DNA of 64,000 nucleotides from Microbotryomycetes sp. JL201 (taxonomy: Eukaryota; Basidiomycota; Microbotryomycetes), in contig JAQYUZ010000036.1 in NCBI GenBank assembly GCA_033819885.1, forward strand, positions 1 through 64,000, given 5' to 3'. The stretch's first letter is position 1. Each line of letters begins with the position of its first letter. Under the pieces are notes generated by a model. That model was given only the letters and a program-made list of their open reading frames with translations. It had not been told where the DNA came from and made no database searches. The position numbers and the translations under genes are program-made. Below, piece by piece: positions 1-11,676 of this stretch.

Positions 1-1051
1 CTTCCCTCCTTCAAGCATGCAGCATCTCAAGTGACTCTGTGACTGCTTGTAGCACTGCAACTGTCCTCTCTTCTCCAGCGGTTCCTTTTGGTGGTTTCAG
101 GGTTTTTCAGTAGCTTGCCTTCTTTCTTCTGAGAAAACGTCTGTGGATTCACAACCAGTTGGCACCAGATCCTCAGAAGAAAAGAGAGTACAGCAACAGT
201 TGTCTAGCTGGATTGAACTTTGTATACTTTGTCAACACAGCCACCAACAAAGTCCACAAGCAAGGATTGTATTACCCCTTTGGGGTGCACAGCCTGGAAG
301 GAGAATGGCTGTGGGCAGGTAGGTTGCTCAGTACTATCTGAGCCAAAGAGCTGGTCAGGATCAAAGTATGTCTAAGTGCATATCAGGTTGTCTGACACTC
401 TGTGCCTTTTTGACCAGCTTGTTTACTTTGAGAAAGCTCAGGAGCCAAACACCTGCTCTATCTGAATTGTATTTGCCCAAAAAAAGTGTCCTGTGTCTTA
501 CAGCTGTCCTCATGCAATGAACAAGGAGTGCCAGAAAAAGATCCCAGACTGGGCTTTGTAAGAGCAACTCTTGTCTTTGAGTGTTCTATCTGCTCTTGCA
601 TGTTTGTTATATTCTCCTGCTCCCCCTTCTCTGTCCCACCATGTCAAATACAATGTTCTCCTTATCTCCTTATTTCAGTATATCTCTAGTCCTGCATTTA
701 CCTGGTTCCAACCAAATCTGTCATATGAAAAAGAACAAATGCTGTTGCTCCCCATTCTACCATCAAAGAAGGAACAATCATTGGTCTGACTGACTTGTCA
801 AGCAGTCATTGTATGCTTTACAGTGCAAATTGACAGAAAAACAGCTGGAAGAGCCAAACAGGAATGAATGGATGTTCTGATACTTTCCATCCAGTCTCTC
901 TCTTATATCCTGAGCCCATGCACGTGAGAACACTCCAAGTCAAGCAGGCATCAGATTAAAGGACATGCTGGTCAGCCTTAAATCCTTGGATTCTACAACA
1001 TGAGAGAATGAAATCACAAAACCCTGCCTTCACCAACAAGTCCAGCCTCAT
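1..1051. other. CpG-depleted tract without a supported gene (decayed repeat?)
   Basis: I count only three CpG dinucleotides between 1 and about 1100 (near 79, 138 and 923), whereas the rest of the window is rich in CpG. TG and CA are abundant and the tract is AT-richer. Only short open frames (up to 72 codons) occur and none resembles a known protein. Loss of CpG by deamination is typical of repeats silenced by cytosine methylation or RIP-like mutation in fungi, so this is probably a decayed repeat or subtelomere-like edge. No family can be named and no terminal repeats were seen inside the window. Confidence 0.6.
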
Positions 1052-2030
1052 TCAGACCAAAAGCACAGCATTGACACAGCCATCCAGCTCTGGATTGTTT
1101 GTGACCTGCGCATATTTGCCCCATACAACTTTGCCGCCTGTCGTGACCAGTCCAAGCTCGGAAACGTTGACTTCAACGACTGTGCCCTTCGTGAGGACGC
1201 CAAGTTGCGTATACTGCAGGAAATGTGGACGCTCAGTAGACATTTCATAGTACAAGCAGCATTCTGAAACGCACCATTGGCGATTGCGGATTCTTCTTGA
1301 CACCAATGATTGGCAGCTGAAACGTTGCCTTGAGCTCAGCTAGAGGAATAATTGGGTCAACAAGGAGTTTGTCAACACCATCAGCAAGCAGCTCACGATG
1401 TGTGACATTGGCCTTCTTGACTCGCAGAGCTGAAGGGCGAATAAAGCGCTCCAGCTTTGGTGGCTTTCGCGTGAAGTCCTGTTAGAGCGAAAAAGCAACG
1501 TCAGGACCATTGTCAGCGCTCGCTGGTAGTGCAATGTCAAGATGGGTGGTGCTCACCTCTCCGACGAACGTTGCCTTTGTGACCATCCGTTTCCAGCCTT
1601 TGCGCTTGCTTTTGCCGGTCTTGACCACTTTAAACATTTCGTCTTCTGCGATTCCGCGCACTTTTGGCAGAGGCACAGCAAACTTGCCAGCCTTTTCTTT
1701 CCGTTTTTGTTTGACAGCTGAGCTGAGTGCTTTTGCATCATTTTGTCCCTCGCGATCGAGCAGGTACGCTGGCAGGGCACCTTCAGGCATAGCGGCCGTG
1801 TCTTTGGACTTGACATCGCGCTCCTCATGCGCCTTGATCGTCTTTTTCATGGCCACCTTCTCTGCATAGCGCCGAGCGTGTAGTAGCTTGGCCTTGTGGC
1901 CGTGCAGCGTCTGTGCTAGCTCGGACGCCTTGTGGACGGCGCGCGCCTGACGCTTGCGCGTACGCTCCTCGTGGTCAAACTGGCGGCCATGACGCTTGAT
2001 AGACTCCTCAATATAGTTTCCCTGCGGCAT
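1052..2030 (-). CDS. NSA2: NSA2 60S ribosome biogenesis factor (TINP1)
   Basis: Exons 2030-1557, 1478-1275 and 1213-1052 join in phase to a protein of about 279 residues; yeast Nsa2 has 261. The N-terminus starts MPQGNYIEE, followed by a basic region and then the family's very conserved C-terminus (VKKNPQSPM / [10 protein letters not shown] / [20 protein letters not shown], ending NAVLLV), which is a small eS8-like beta-barrel. Nsa2 is a nucleolar factor of pre-60S particles needed for 27S pre-rRNA processing. Introns are 78 and 61 nt. The gene is divergent from MRP10, 312 bp apart. The last 50 or so bases lie in CpG-poor DNA although the protein is intact. Confidence 0.95.
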
Positions 2031-2342
2031 GGTTCAACGAGGACGATGGTCCGGAACAGAGCACGCAAAAGACGATCGCCGAGGCGGGCTAGCGCGGCGG
2101 CGGCGGCGATGCTCGACGGATGCTTTGCCTGAGGCGTCTCGCGAACACTTCAAGCGGCGAATGTGTCGAAGGTCTAGCGAACGGCTTGGAGTCAGTGGCG
2201 CGAGGAGATGGCGGGAGCACAAGGTGCGGCCGGCTGCGCAGTCCTCTCAAGTTTTCGCTCGGCTCACACGCAGACCAGGTCCGACGTTCACCAGTAGCGA
2301 CCGGGTCCAGTACAATTTTGTTGATCCTGAAGCTCAAACATA
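2031..2342. promoter_or_regulatory. Shared NSA2/MRP10 divergent promoter region
   Basis: This 312-bp gap lies between the divergent start codons of NSA2 and MRP10, a cytosolic ribosome assembly gene and a mitoribosome gene. It is GC-rich with many CGGCGG-type runs around 2085-2110. No TATA box stands out. Its promoter role is inferred from position only. Confidence 0.4.
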
Positions 2343-2722
2343 ATGAATATTCCAAAGGTGTGTTGAGCATGCTCGGCGGTACAGACTACTTCGTTCTCGG
2401 CGTGGCGGAGTGACGAGTCCTGATCGAGTACGTTTATCGTGCCGCAGCTCAAGGTCAAGCCGCGACGCCAACAGCATGTGCAGCCGTGTGCCATTGAGCT
2501 CGCGGCCATGCTTGGGTGCTGGGCTAGCTCGGGCGACTTGACAAGCAGCAATCAGTGCAAGGAAAGTGCACAACGGTTGCATGAATGCATGAGCAAACCG
2601 GTCAGTACCGGTTGCGCATTTCAAGCTTTGTTCATGCGCTCACTTGAAGCTCTCTCACTCTGCAGAAGGTTGGCGGCAAGGCCCGCGCATCGACGATCAA
2701 TTATCACCTCTCGAAGTTGTGA
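2343..2722 (+). CDS. MRP10: Mitochondrial small ribosomal subunit protein mS37 (Mrp10)
   Basis: Exons 2343-2357, 2448-2600 and 2666-2722 give 74 residues. The first exon encodes only MNIPK; the second begins LKVKPRR as in yeast Mrp10. Two CX9C motifs (C-AIELAAMLG-C and C-KESAQRLHE-C) form the coiled-coil-helix fold of Mia40-imported proteins. The C-terminus STINYHLSKL matches the yeast family tail. Introns are 90 and 65 nt. Mrp10 is a structural protein of the mitochondrial small subunit. The gene was hard to see because no exon is longer than 153 nt. Confidence 0.9.
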
Positions 2723-2925
2723 TCATATTGACGTGACTGTACAGTTCTATTGTTGTATCACCGTGGCATGACAACATAACGCTAGCGACAGACTCTATAG
2801 CAGCTCAACAAACACGCGAGGACGAAAGAGAGGAAAGAGATTCTTATGCGCAGATTCGATTGAGAAGCAGTTTTCTCACATGGTTGATCGAGTGCCACAG
2901 CCCGACGTGATCCAACCTGCATCGA

Positions 2926-5547
2926 TCACTTGGCGTCGATGCGCCTTGGCCCGTCAATACGTTGGCTGACGCACGCACCTGATCGGCACGACCATGCATA
3001 GCCAAGCGCTCGTAGACTGTTTGGGTCCAGAATCAGCTCGCGCGCTGAGCAACGGCGAAGTGACATACTCCCAGCAGCTTCGAGCAGCTCCTCAGCAGCA
3101 CGCGAGACGACGTTTCCAGGAATTGGCGCTGCATCGCCCACAGTTAGAACTTTCTTTTGACCACCTGCAGGCACCGTCTTACTCACGCGGTGAATTTGAG
3201 ATCAAAAGGAGGCGTGCTCGCACTTCTAGACCGAGTGCGTACACTTCATGGTCTTTCAAACTCTGCTCCATGATCAGAGACCAGCACGCCTCAAGCTCGC
3301 TCAATCCTTTGACAGCTTCTGAACGACTAGGCGAGATGGCAATCCGGCACTGAGCCAATCGGCAAACACTCCTCAGCCACACTGAACGGTGATCTTCGCT
3401 TTTTTGATTTTCGCCGAGAAAGGCCGAGAGGGCGGCGACTGGTTGTCGGTCCTGCAGCTGCGGCAGTTTGAGACGAGTGCTCTGGCAAAGTTTCAATGGG
3501 CGGCACTTACTAAGGCCGCTGTCCCTCGCTCATACGTTCGAGTGGACTCTGTGAACGCCCGTGTCTCGTGACGAGATGCAGGCTCCTCGGCACTGTGACG
3601 AGTCAATTTTTATCTACATGAGGCACGCCAATCAATGGCGCAATCTTTCTTACCCTCGGAGGTCCAAGTGAGGGAAAGGGCATAACTGTCGTAGAATGTT
3701 CAGCCATTCGTTGGTGGTTTCGCGCGTCAAGCCTATACGCTTCTGTCGACAATCGACAGCGCGCAGTAAGACAAAAAGGGCGCTGTCAGGAAGGCAAACG
3801 AGTGTGCGCTTCGAAGATCGTCAGATGAATGCACCAGTTCGCAACACTCGTTCACGCTCACGAGATTTGTGGACAGAGACAGGGCAGTGCTCCAAAGCTC
3901 CCACATTGGCGCGTTTCTCGGTGGGGCGGTTGCTGCGAAGCCTGCCCACAATTTTGCTAGCGTGAAACAGCCTAAGGTCATGACGTTAGCAGCAGCTGGG
4001 TCACAAACCCAGGCAGCCGTAAGCTGACCCATCTCCCACCACAATAAAGCAGTCGCGATATGTTGTGAAGTTGTCAATAGTTTGAGCTCGGACGCTGGCT
4101 GCTGACGGCTTGATGCGTGCCTTGGAGCCGCAGCTGCTTCGTCTTGTCTGTTAGCGCTTTCCGCGCGTAATAGGTCAAGCAAATCCCCGGTACGGCCGAT
4201 CTGCGACGATGGATGTTCAGGATTTTCACTCTCGCTGACTGCACTTCGCCCGCCTACTTCGTTTTCAGACCGAATATGCCAGAGGTGCTCGAACGCTGAA
4301 CGCTGAGCACATTCTAGCTCACGAGTCATGCACGTCGCGCCCATGTTCGTGGAATCAAGTCGACGCCTCAAGCTGTTGGAAAGATCGGGGTTTGTCAGCC
4401 AGAGGCCGCTGAAACCCCGTTTGCATCGATGGCTTGCGATTGGCACGCTCCAACCGTCTCGGAATCTCGAGCAGTCATCGCGGCGCTCGAAGCTTCACTG
4501 ATCGCCTAAAGAATGGCGTGTCAGACTGGACGGTCGCCACAACAGCCAGAGGGAAAGGTTTGGAACTTACCTCGCGGGCCGACACGTCATTTCCAAATGA
4601 ATATTCTGTTGCTGCCCGATCAAAGACGAGGTTTTGCCGTCGACTAAGCGAACGTGCGAAGTCAGCGAACACGCACGGTCTGAAACTGGCGAGAGCTTGA
4701 GCACTTTGAGGATGAATCGCTCAAGCGACTGAATGTGAACTCATGTAGCCAAGATTGGTAATCCGGGGGAGCAATGCGACTGAAGTGTGGAATCAGCAGC
4801 GTACAACGCACCGGCCGAAAGAGTTGCTGAGCGGACCTGGCTCTCTCCTGCTTTCGCCGGCCCGATCGCCTTGTAGGCTCGCGACAGTCGTTCAAAGCAA
4901 ACCAAGCTTGTGCTTGTTGCCACCATTGTATCATAGCTGGGAATAGCATGCGCTGAAAGTTGAGCCTATGGTGGCGAACGTAGATGCCGAACGGGCTAGC
5001 GCGACTGATCGGGGCTGGATTCACCGCAGTCTGTCCAGACACAGGCACGCGTCAGCGTCACTTTCTCTCGACCAGTGCAACATCGCAAACGAACGTCGTC
5101 GTCGTCGTCGAGAGCGCAAAGTTTGCCGAGCTCTACAAAACTCATTGAAATCAGAATCTGCTGACGGATTTTAAATGATTTGCTATCGGAGTCGGCACCT
5201 TTCAACCAACTGCTGAACGCATCTTGACCGCCGTACACGAGTGATTCAACCTGCGCGTGACTGTGAGTATTTGACAAGGCCTGATATCAGTTCGCCTCGA
5301 ATGAAAGAAGACCTACGGTTTCCTTGACCCGAAGAACTAAGTGCTGTGTCGATTGCGCGGCATCGCTGGGCGCTATGCGGTGTAGCCATGCCTTGAACGA
5401 CTGCGGGAGCGTAGAATCGTTGGCGAGCTCTGTCCAGCAAAGCAACTGCTCGAACAGGTCATCGAAAGCGTCAAGCGGGCTGTCTGAAGGACAGAGAATC
5501 GAAATCAAGATAATAGTAGGGACAACAGAGGGGTGAGGTGTCGCCAT
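2926..5547 (-). CDS. APC5: Probable anaphase-promoting complex subunit 5 (APC5)
   Basis: A multi-exon minus-strand gene begins MATPHPSVVPTIILISIL, resembling the Apc5 N-terminal domain, followed by SFKAWLHRIA. A TPR-like exon pair around the intron 4507-4570 reads ATEYSFGNDVSAREAISEAS then AMTARDSETV, like the central Apc5 repeats. C-terminal exons 3451-3187, 3128-3069 and 3016-2979 join in phase (SRAAEELLEAAG then IYERLAMHGRADQ). A stop at 2926-2928 is possible after a 50-nt intron. The exons between about 5300 and 4570, and around 4450-3520, are not resolved. Apc5 is a scaffold subunit of the APC/C ubiquitin ligase. The assignment rests on pattern, not alignment. A GTC repeat at about 5095-5112 gives an Asp run. 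Confidence 0.55.
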
Positions 5548-5618
5548 TAGCGCGTCATGGACGGAGGCAATCTTGACTTCGACCGCCTCATCTCTCCCTC
5601 AACGCCGACTACCACGGA

Positions 5619-6674
5619 ATGGCCGTGCGACCGCTCCGCAGTGTCGTGCTTCGCGCAATGCCGGCATTTCCCCCTATATTACTGTCACCAGTTGTAGCAA
5701 GTTTCAGGCCGAGGAGTTCGGCAGCCCCCGCCGTGCCTTTGCGGTCGATGCGCGAGCTTCACTGTGGACGATCTTACACTTTTAGGCGTACTTACGTATC
5801 AGGTGGCCCTGCAACAGCTCAGGCTGCGGGCGCAGAGATGGATCGCGCACAGAGCTTGACACAGCGACTCAAAGTGTTGTTCCGCAAGCACGGCTGGACG
5901 GCGCTGTCCGTTTACCTGCTGCTATCAGCTGTCGACTTTGGGCTGACCTTCCTGATGATTTACGCTGTCGGCGCGGACCGTGTTCGCGAAGCCGAAGACT
6001 GGGTACTGGACACCTTGGGATGGCGCAGGAAGGATGGCGAGCCAGGCAAGGTCAGGAAAGCGGTGGAAGAATGGAAAGACCACCACCCACGCATCAGCGG
6101 ACGCTCGTCGGCGGCGCAAGACATCACGCCTTCATCGCCGAAGCGTGACCATTCGCCTCTAGCAGGCTCGCAGCCACAACGCCGCTTAATTTCAGATGTC
6201 AGCAGCACAAATGCCTCCACAAATGATTACTCGGCTGTTGCCACGACTGCAGTGCTTGCATACGCCATACACAAGACTTTACTGCTGCCGGTCCGGGTTG
6301 GTATTACCGTGCGCTGCCGCCCGTCTCTCCGACACAAGATCATTTTTTGACACGAAAATGTATGCAGATCGCAATCACGCCTAGAATAGTCAGGGTGCTT
6401 CAATCGTACGTGGATGCTAGTGCCCGTGCACCGCGAAACAATCAGCTTACGTGTTCGCATTACCTTAAACGCCGTGATCCGCGGATTGCAGTTGGGGGTA
6501 ATTATTCACCATTGCACACATCTTTGCTAACACAGATGTGCATTGGATTGCAGACAGAGCTGACGACGCTTCTGCAACAGCTGGAATGTTGGCGTTTCGC
6601 AGCCTGGCACACTTGCCGGGACCGCGGTAGTTACATCATCAGCAACGGCCGCTAAATCTGCTGCAAAACCGTAA
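5619..6674 (+). CDS. DUF1279 mitochondrial membrane protein (Nat2/FAM210-like)
   Basis: Exons 5619-6308, 6368-6405 and 6581-6674 give about 273 residues. The N-terminus is rich in Arg, Ser and Ala with no acidic residue for 45 positions, a likely mitochondrial presequence. Residues 75-130 hold the DUF1279 core: LFRKHGWTALSVYLLLSAVD then FGLTFLMIYAVGADRV, containing one membrane segment. A C-terminal VRVGIT/IAITPRIVRVLQS/WNVGV block completes the domain. Yeast Nat2 and animal FAM210 share this domain; its chemistry is unknown. The start lies 71 bp from the divergent APC5 start. The second intron (175 nt) is long for this region and the exon 2 donor is the least certain. Confidence 0.8.
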
Positions 6675-6754
6675 CACTGGCCACGTCATCATCGCTGCGG
6701 TTGCCCGCTTCCGGTCTCAAGATTGTTGTCGAGCTTCATTTTTGTAGTACGATC

Positions 6755-7565
6755 TCAACTTGCGAAGGTCGACAAGAGCTTGTCTATGCTGGCCCGGAAT
6801 GCTACACTTGCGATGCCGACGCCGTGCTGAGATTCGAGGTCGACTAACGGATTGCGGATCACGTGATCAAGGAACGGCCCGACGTAGATCTGCCTCAGCA
6901 GTGGGCGCATGGAATCGGGTGTTGGCGACGTGAGAAGCACAAAATGGTAAAAGGTCGAGGTGTGCAGATAGTGGAGCTTGTACGTCGACGTGGTGAACGA
7001 CCGAAAGTCTGAGTCCTCCCCCCTAACGGACAAGCGAGCGACGGCGATGAGAGGTATCGACATATTCGTTGAAAAGTAACGAGCGCATGCAGGCGTGTCA
7101 GCGTGGCGCAGTGCTTCTTTGACGAGCGAAGAACTGCGCACCTGCCTCCGAGCTTCTTGGCCATGTTTCGCAGACTGAATATGATGCCGTAGATCAGCTT
7201 CGCGTCTTCATCGAAAGCGAGTGCTCCCTGCTCTGTTCCGTGTCGGACTGCCTTGGAATCTGCGTCGAAGTTGACCGGGTCTGGTTGGTCGTTGTTGTTC
7301 CACGGCGCCTCCGCCGGCTGCAAGACCGGTCGGCGTTGCGATAAGCGAAGAGCGTTCGGTTGATCTGACCTCACTGCTGATGCCGGATGCACGTTCGGCA
7401 GCGTTGACGAACCAGGCTCGGGCTGCGGGCCGGCCACATGATGGTAGAAAGTGCACGTTGTGTGTCTATCATAAATGAGTAGACTGCGAATCCAGGTGGT
7501 TTGCTTTCAATGACCTTGTAACCTGCGCATCGGATGTTTCGCGCTTACGAGTAGACGACGGCCAT
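6755..7565 (-). CDS. BET5: TRAPP complex subunit BET5 (TRAPPC1)
   Basis: Exons 7565-7549, 7483-7142 and 7022-6755 give about 208 residues. The start reads MAVVYSLLIYDRHTTCTFYH, matching the first longin strands of Bet5 (compare SFYIFDRHCECVYYHEW). The helix KLIYGIIFSLRNMAKKL and the block FRSFTTSTYKLHYLHTSTFY are diagnostic. Between them lies an insertion of about 60 residues rich in Pro, Asp and Gln that the human protein lacks. Bet5 is a core TRAPP subunit for Ypt1/Rab1 activation in ER-Golgi traffic. The first coding exon is 17 nt. The gene is convergent with the DUF1279 gene 80 bp away. Confidence 0.9.
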
Positions 7566-7760
7566 GAACGCAGCTGGTCAAGATATCTTATTTTGGCACG
7601 CAGCCGTCATGTATAAATCTCACGAATCGTCAGGAATCTTTCACTTGAGAGCAACGGCTTCCATTTTTGCTTTATGCCCGGGTTTAATATTTGCTCCGGC
7701 GTGATTTTCGCGCAAACGCCGGCAGTTGGCCGTGTTCTGCTTTGCCCAACCTTCAGAGCA

Positions 7761-8997
7761 ATGGATCAGCAGCAGCTCATTGGCGTCGTGATCGCTCTTG
7801 CCATCCTCGTAGTTGCTTTCGTGCTGCTCAAGCCCAGTGAGTTAGTTTCGTTTGAATCTATGGGCGAGCGCACTGACGTGCATGCGTGGCCGTTCCTGGC
7901 AGAGCCCACGCCATCCCTCGACCCACAAAAGTGGCAAAAGTACAAGCTGATCGACAAAATAGTTGTGTCACCCAATACGGCCATGTGAGTTTCATGACCA
8001 GAATGAGGAGCATGCGTGCGCGGGCGCCAGTGTCGATTTCAGACTCTACGCCCGGCCGCCACTTTCCGCCAACAGACATCCGCCCAAGAAGCTCAAGCTT
8101 GATACAGCGTGTACTGATCTCGTGCGTGCAGCTATCGATTTGCTCTGCCTGGCAACAAGGTGCTGGGTTTGCCGATCGGGCAGCACATCTCCGTGTCGGC
8201 GACCATCGACGGCAAACTGATCCAGCGATCGTACACACCGATCTCGTCAGACGATGACAAAGGCTTTTTTGATCTGCTCATCAAGGTACGAGCCTGGCTC
8301 GTAAACAGCCGTGTCGAGCGCTCTGACCTCTTTTTCGGTTGTGCTCAGTCGTATCCCAATGGCAACATCTCGAAGCACTTTGCAGAGCTCAAGTTGGGCG
8401 ACTACGTCGACGTCAAGGGACCCAAGGGTCAGATGAAGTATTCACCGGATCTCGCCAACGAGATCGGCATGATTGCGGGCGGCACGGGCATCACGCCCAT
8501 GATGGTGCGCTGTGTATAGTCCGGTCTTGTCTGGGCATGATTGACTGATTCGAGTATACTCTCAGCAAATCATTCGCGCCGTTCTGAAAAATCCACTCGA
8601 TACAACCAAGCTTTCGCTCATTTACGCTAACGTCAAGCCCGAAGACATTCTGCTCCGCAAGGAGCTGGAGGGACTCGCTCAACAGCACTCGGAACGTTTC
8701 AAGTTGTACTTGGTTCTCAATGAACCCCCAAAGGGCTGGACGGGCGGGGAAGGTTTTGTCACGGCTGACATGATCAAGGAGCACTTGCCTGGGCCGGCGC
8801 CTGATTCCAAGATATTGTTGTGCGGTGAGCGTCGCGTCCTGTTTCCAGCCTGGTCCGCAGCCTGCTCATGATTTGTATTCCTTGTCCACAAAGGGCCGCC
8901 GCCAATGATGAATGCCATGAAGAAAAGCTTGGCCGAGCTCAAGTTTGAAGAGCCGCGGACAATCTCGAAGTTGCCCGATCAAGTTTTCTTATTTTGA
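7761..8997 (+). CDS. CBR1: NADH-cytochrome b5 reductase (CBR1/MCR1 type)
   Basis: Six exons: 7761-7836, 7903-7984, 8132-8285, 8349-8504, 8566-8824 and 8894-8997. An N-terminal membrane anchor ([18 protein letters not shown]) is followed by [13 protein letters not shown]. The FAD domain motif RSYTPIS, the GQMKYSPDL block, the NADH-binding start [14 protein letters not shown] and the C-terminal CGPPPMM are all present. The enzyme passes electrons from NADH to cytochrome b5 for sterol and fatty acid desaturation. The first intron is 66 nt with no in-frame stop, so retention would insert 22 residues just after the anchor. Start chosen at the first ATG before the anchor. Confidence 0.95.
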
Positions 8998-9190
8998 CGA
9001 GTACAAATAGGCCTCAGATGCACTGTTATGAAATGGTAGATTTCTATAGATTTCTGAAACACGCCTTCGCGACCGGCCCTTTCCACCATCGTCCGCCTAG
9101 TGCTTCTTGTCATGGCTCTGGGCAGGATTGCCATGCCACGTCGAAAGACGCTCATTGGTGACCATCCCGTGTGCACGGCAGCTTCAATGG

Positions 9191-11599
9191 ATGACAGGCG
9201 AGTCATTCAACATGTGCCGAGCTCGGCCAGCCGCGCAAACATGGGTCCCCTGACCGAGAGCTGATCGGTTGTACATATGTGAACACATCGATAGCTACGA
9301 GGCCGGAGACGTGATTGGGACGGGCAGCTTCGGGTGAGTCGAACCGCACTGGTGGCCGGTGCTCCTTCTGACCGCGACACCTGCGCATTCAGCATCATAC
9401 GTAAAGTCACACGTAAAGCCGATGGACTAGTGAGGCTCTACAAGCACCCAAATGCTCCTGCTCTGTCGCTCGCTCACAGCGCGGTGCTCGCATTGCGCAG
9501 GTCCTCGCTCGCAAGGAGCTCAACTTTGGGAGAATGGATGAAAGAGATTTGAGGCAACTGACAGAAGAAGTGTCAGTTGTTCAGTTTCCGTATTGCAAAT
9601 GCCTTACAGCGCTGAACCCGGCCTTGTCCTAGCAATATTCTCGAACAACTTGGCAGCAACGACCACATCGTGCGTTACTACGAGCGCTTCGTCGACAAGC
9701 CCAACTGCATGCTTTATATCTTAATGGAGTTCTGCGAAGGTGGCGACCTGGCGCGAATCATACAGAAGTGCAGATCTTCAAAGCGAGCAAAACCATCGAG
9801 TTTCATCGTGTCTTGAGAACTGACCCGTTGCGACAAACAGAGCGCCCCTGAGCGAAGATACTGTATGGTCATACATGACCCAACTTACGCTAGCTCTTCA
9901 CGACTGTCACAGCGAACGCACGCCTGAGGGCAAAGCAAAACCCGTCATCTTGCATCGTGACCTCAAGCCTGACAACGGTAAGGACGAAGTCTCACCGCGA
10001 TTGATGGTTTCACTGACGAGCGCCCCATACCGAAGTCTTTCTTGATTGCGATAGCAACCTCAAACTTGGTGATTTCGGACTGAGCAAAGCCATGGCTCAA
10101 GCTGCCATGACGCAAACTTATGTCGGAGTACGTCTCGTGTTGACATACGGAGTCGGTTGACTTACGAATTGGGCAGACGCCATATTACATGTCGCCCGAA
10201 CTAATTCACGGCCAGCCGTATGACGCGAAAAGCGACATCTGGTCTCTAGGGTGCTTAATCTTCGAGCTCTGCGCGGGCCAGTGAGTCAACGTCAGCAGCT
10301 GTGCATTTGAGACAGCCTGCTGACCAAACGAATCGGGATGCCGTAGCCCCCCTTTTCATGAAGCTCGAACGCAACCCGAACTGGCAGCGATGATCCGAGA
10401 TGCACGCATCCCTGAGCTCCCGCAGGGGTACTCCCAACATTTGAATCAGGTGGTGCGCGCCATGCTCAAACAAAACGTGAGGCCAAGTGTTATCGCTGTT
10501 CCCCAAGGAATCGAATTTTGTTTGCCTCGGGCTAACGAAGTTTCTCATGAACCAGCCAAAGCATCGACCTTCGACTGGACAGATCAAGAATCTTGACGCA
10601 ATCAAGCTGCAGATACGGGCGCTGCAGCTGCGAAAAGCGTATGTAAAAGCAAACTGAAAACCGAGGAAATCTCATGCTGACCACTTGTGTGCCATGCAAA
10701 CTAGAACGGCCGGAATGCGGGCGCGCGAGCTCGCTCTCTCGGAACGCGAGAAAAGGTTGCTGGACCGCGAGCAGGCCTTACTTGAGCGCGAACAGATCCT
10801 TGCCACTAGGGAGACTACGCTGCGGGCTGCCGAGCTGAGGCTGCAGCAATTGCAAGCGAGAGCTGAGATGGCTGATCGCGAGAACCAACGCCCGGGCGCT
10901 GCGATGGCCATCGCAAGAGCAGCTAGCAGACCAAGTCTTGTGCCACGGAGGCCAGTAGACGATCGGGGGCTCAGGTATGTAGACTGTGGGTTGCGCCATG
11001 GCGACTCGAAGACCTGACTTCTCCACGCTTACAGCTCGATGACAAACTCGCCTCTACGCAGCTGCAGCCAGCTCTCGAGAAACGAATCTTTCGGTTCGCT
11101 CATGTCGCTCGACTGTTCGCCTGCAAAATCTCCTCTGTCGGCGAATCGGCGCCGACTAGCTTCGAAATCTATGCACAATCTATCTGCGGCTGCATCTGGT
11201 CCGAACAGGTTGAATAGCGCGCAGCACGAGATCGAAGCTGAAGTTTCGCCGCTCGCCGGGCAACGGCGACGCAGCTCCGTGTCATCGTACACGGCCCGGT
11301 CACTTTCGAGCCAGAATGACCCACCATCACACGCAGTGTCTAGTAATTTGGTGTCACCGGTTACTTCGAAACTAGATGACGCAAATCGAGCCGAGAATCC
11401 ACACCACAACTTGGAGGCAGATGATTTGCCATCCCCTTATATCAAGCCGCCGCGATCAAGGCAAGATGCGGCAGCTTGTGCCCGTTTGGCTCTGCCCAGG
11501 CCGACCGCGGCTTCAAAGCCGACATTAGCTAGCCGGCTGCTCGCAAGTAGAGCACTGGGGCAAAGAGCGCCGAAGTCAGTAGCCGGTTCCAGTTTTTGA
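9191..11599 (+). CDS. KIN3: NIMA-related serine/threonine kinase
   Basis: Twelve exons: 9191-9213, 9295-9333, 9393-9429, 9501-9571, 9633-9767, 9841-9977, 10036-10127, 10177-10280, 10347-10476, 10556-10638, 10705-10974 and 11035-11599. They give 561 residues. The kinase domain begins [19 protein letters not shown] at residue 8. It has ARKEL as the lysine strand, [15 protein letters not shown] and GTPYYMSPE, with an insert before HRD ([11 protein letters not shown]). A heptad-rich coiled coil follows at about 290-370, then a Ser/Pro-rich tail. NIMA kinases promote mitotic entry and spindle or septum functions. All exon phases agree. It ends 77 bp from the convergent uS9m gene. Confidence 0.93.
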
Positions 11600-11676
11600 C
11601 TTGTGTAATGATTCGGCTATCGCATCTGTCTCCTGTTGTAAACATATCGCTGCATTACACGAATGCGGCGACTACT

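Noticed and set aside
159-793. Several 60-72-codon frames in the CpG-poor left edge
   Set aside because: They overlap each other in different frames, match nothing recognisable and are no longer than expected in AT-rich DNA.
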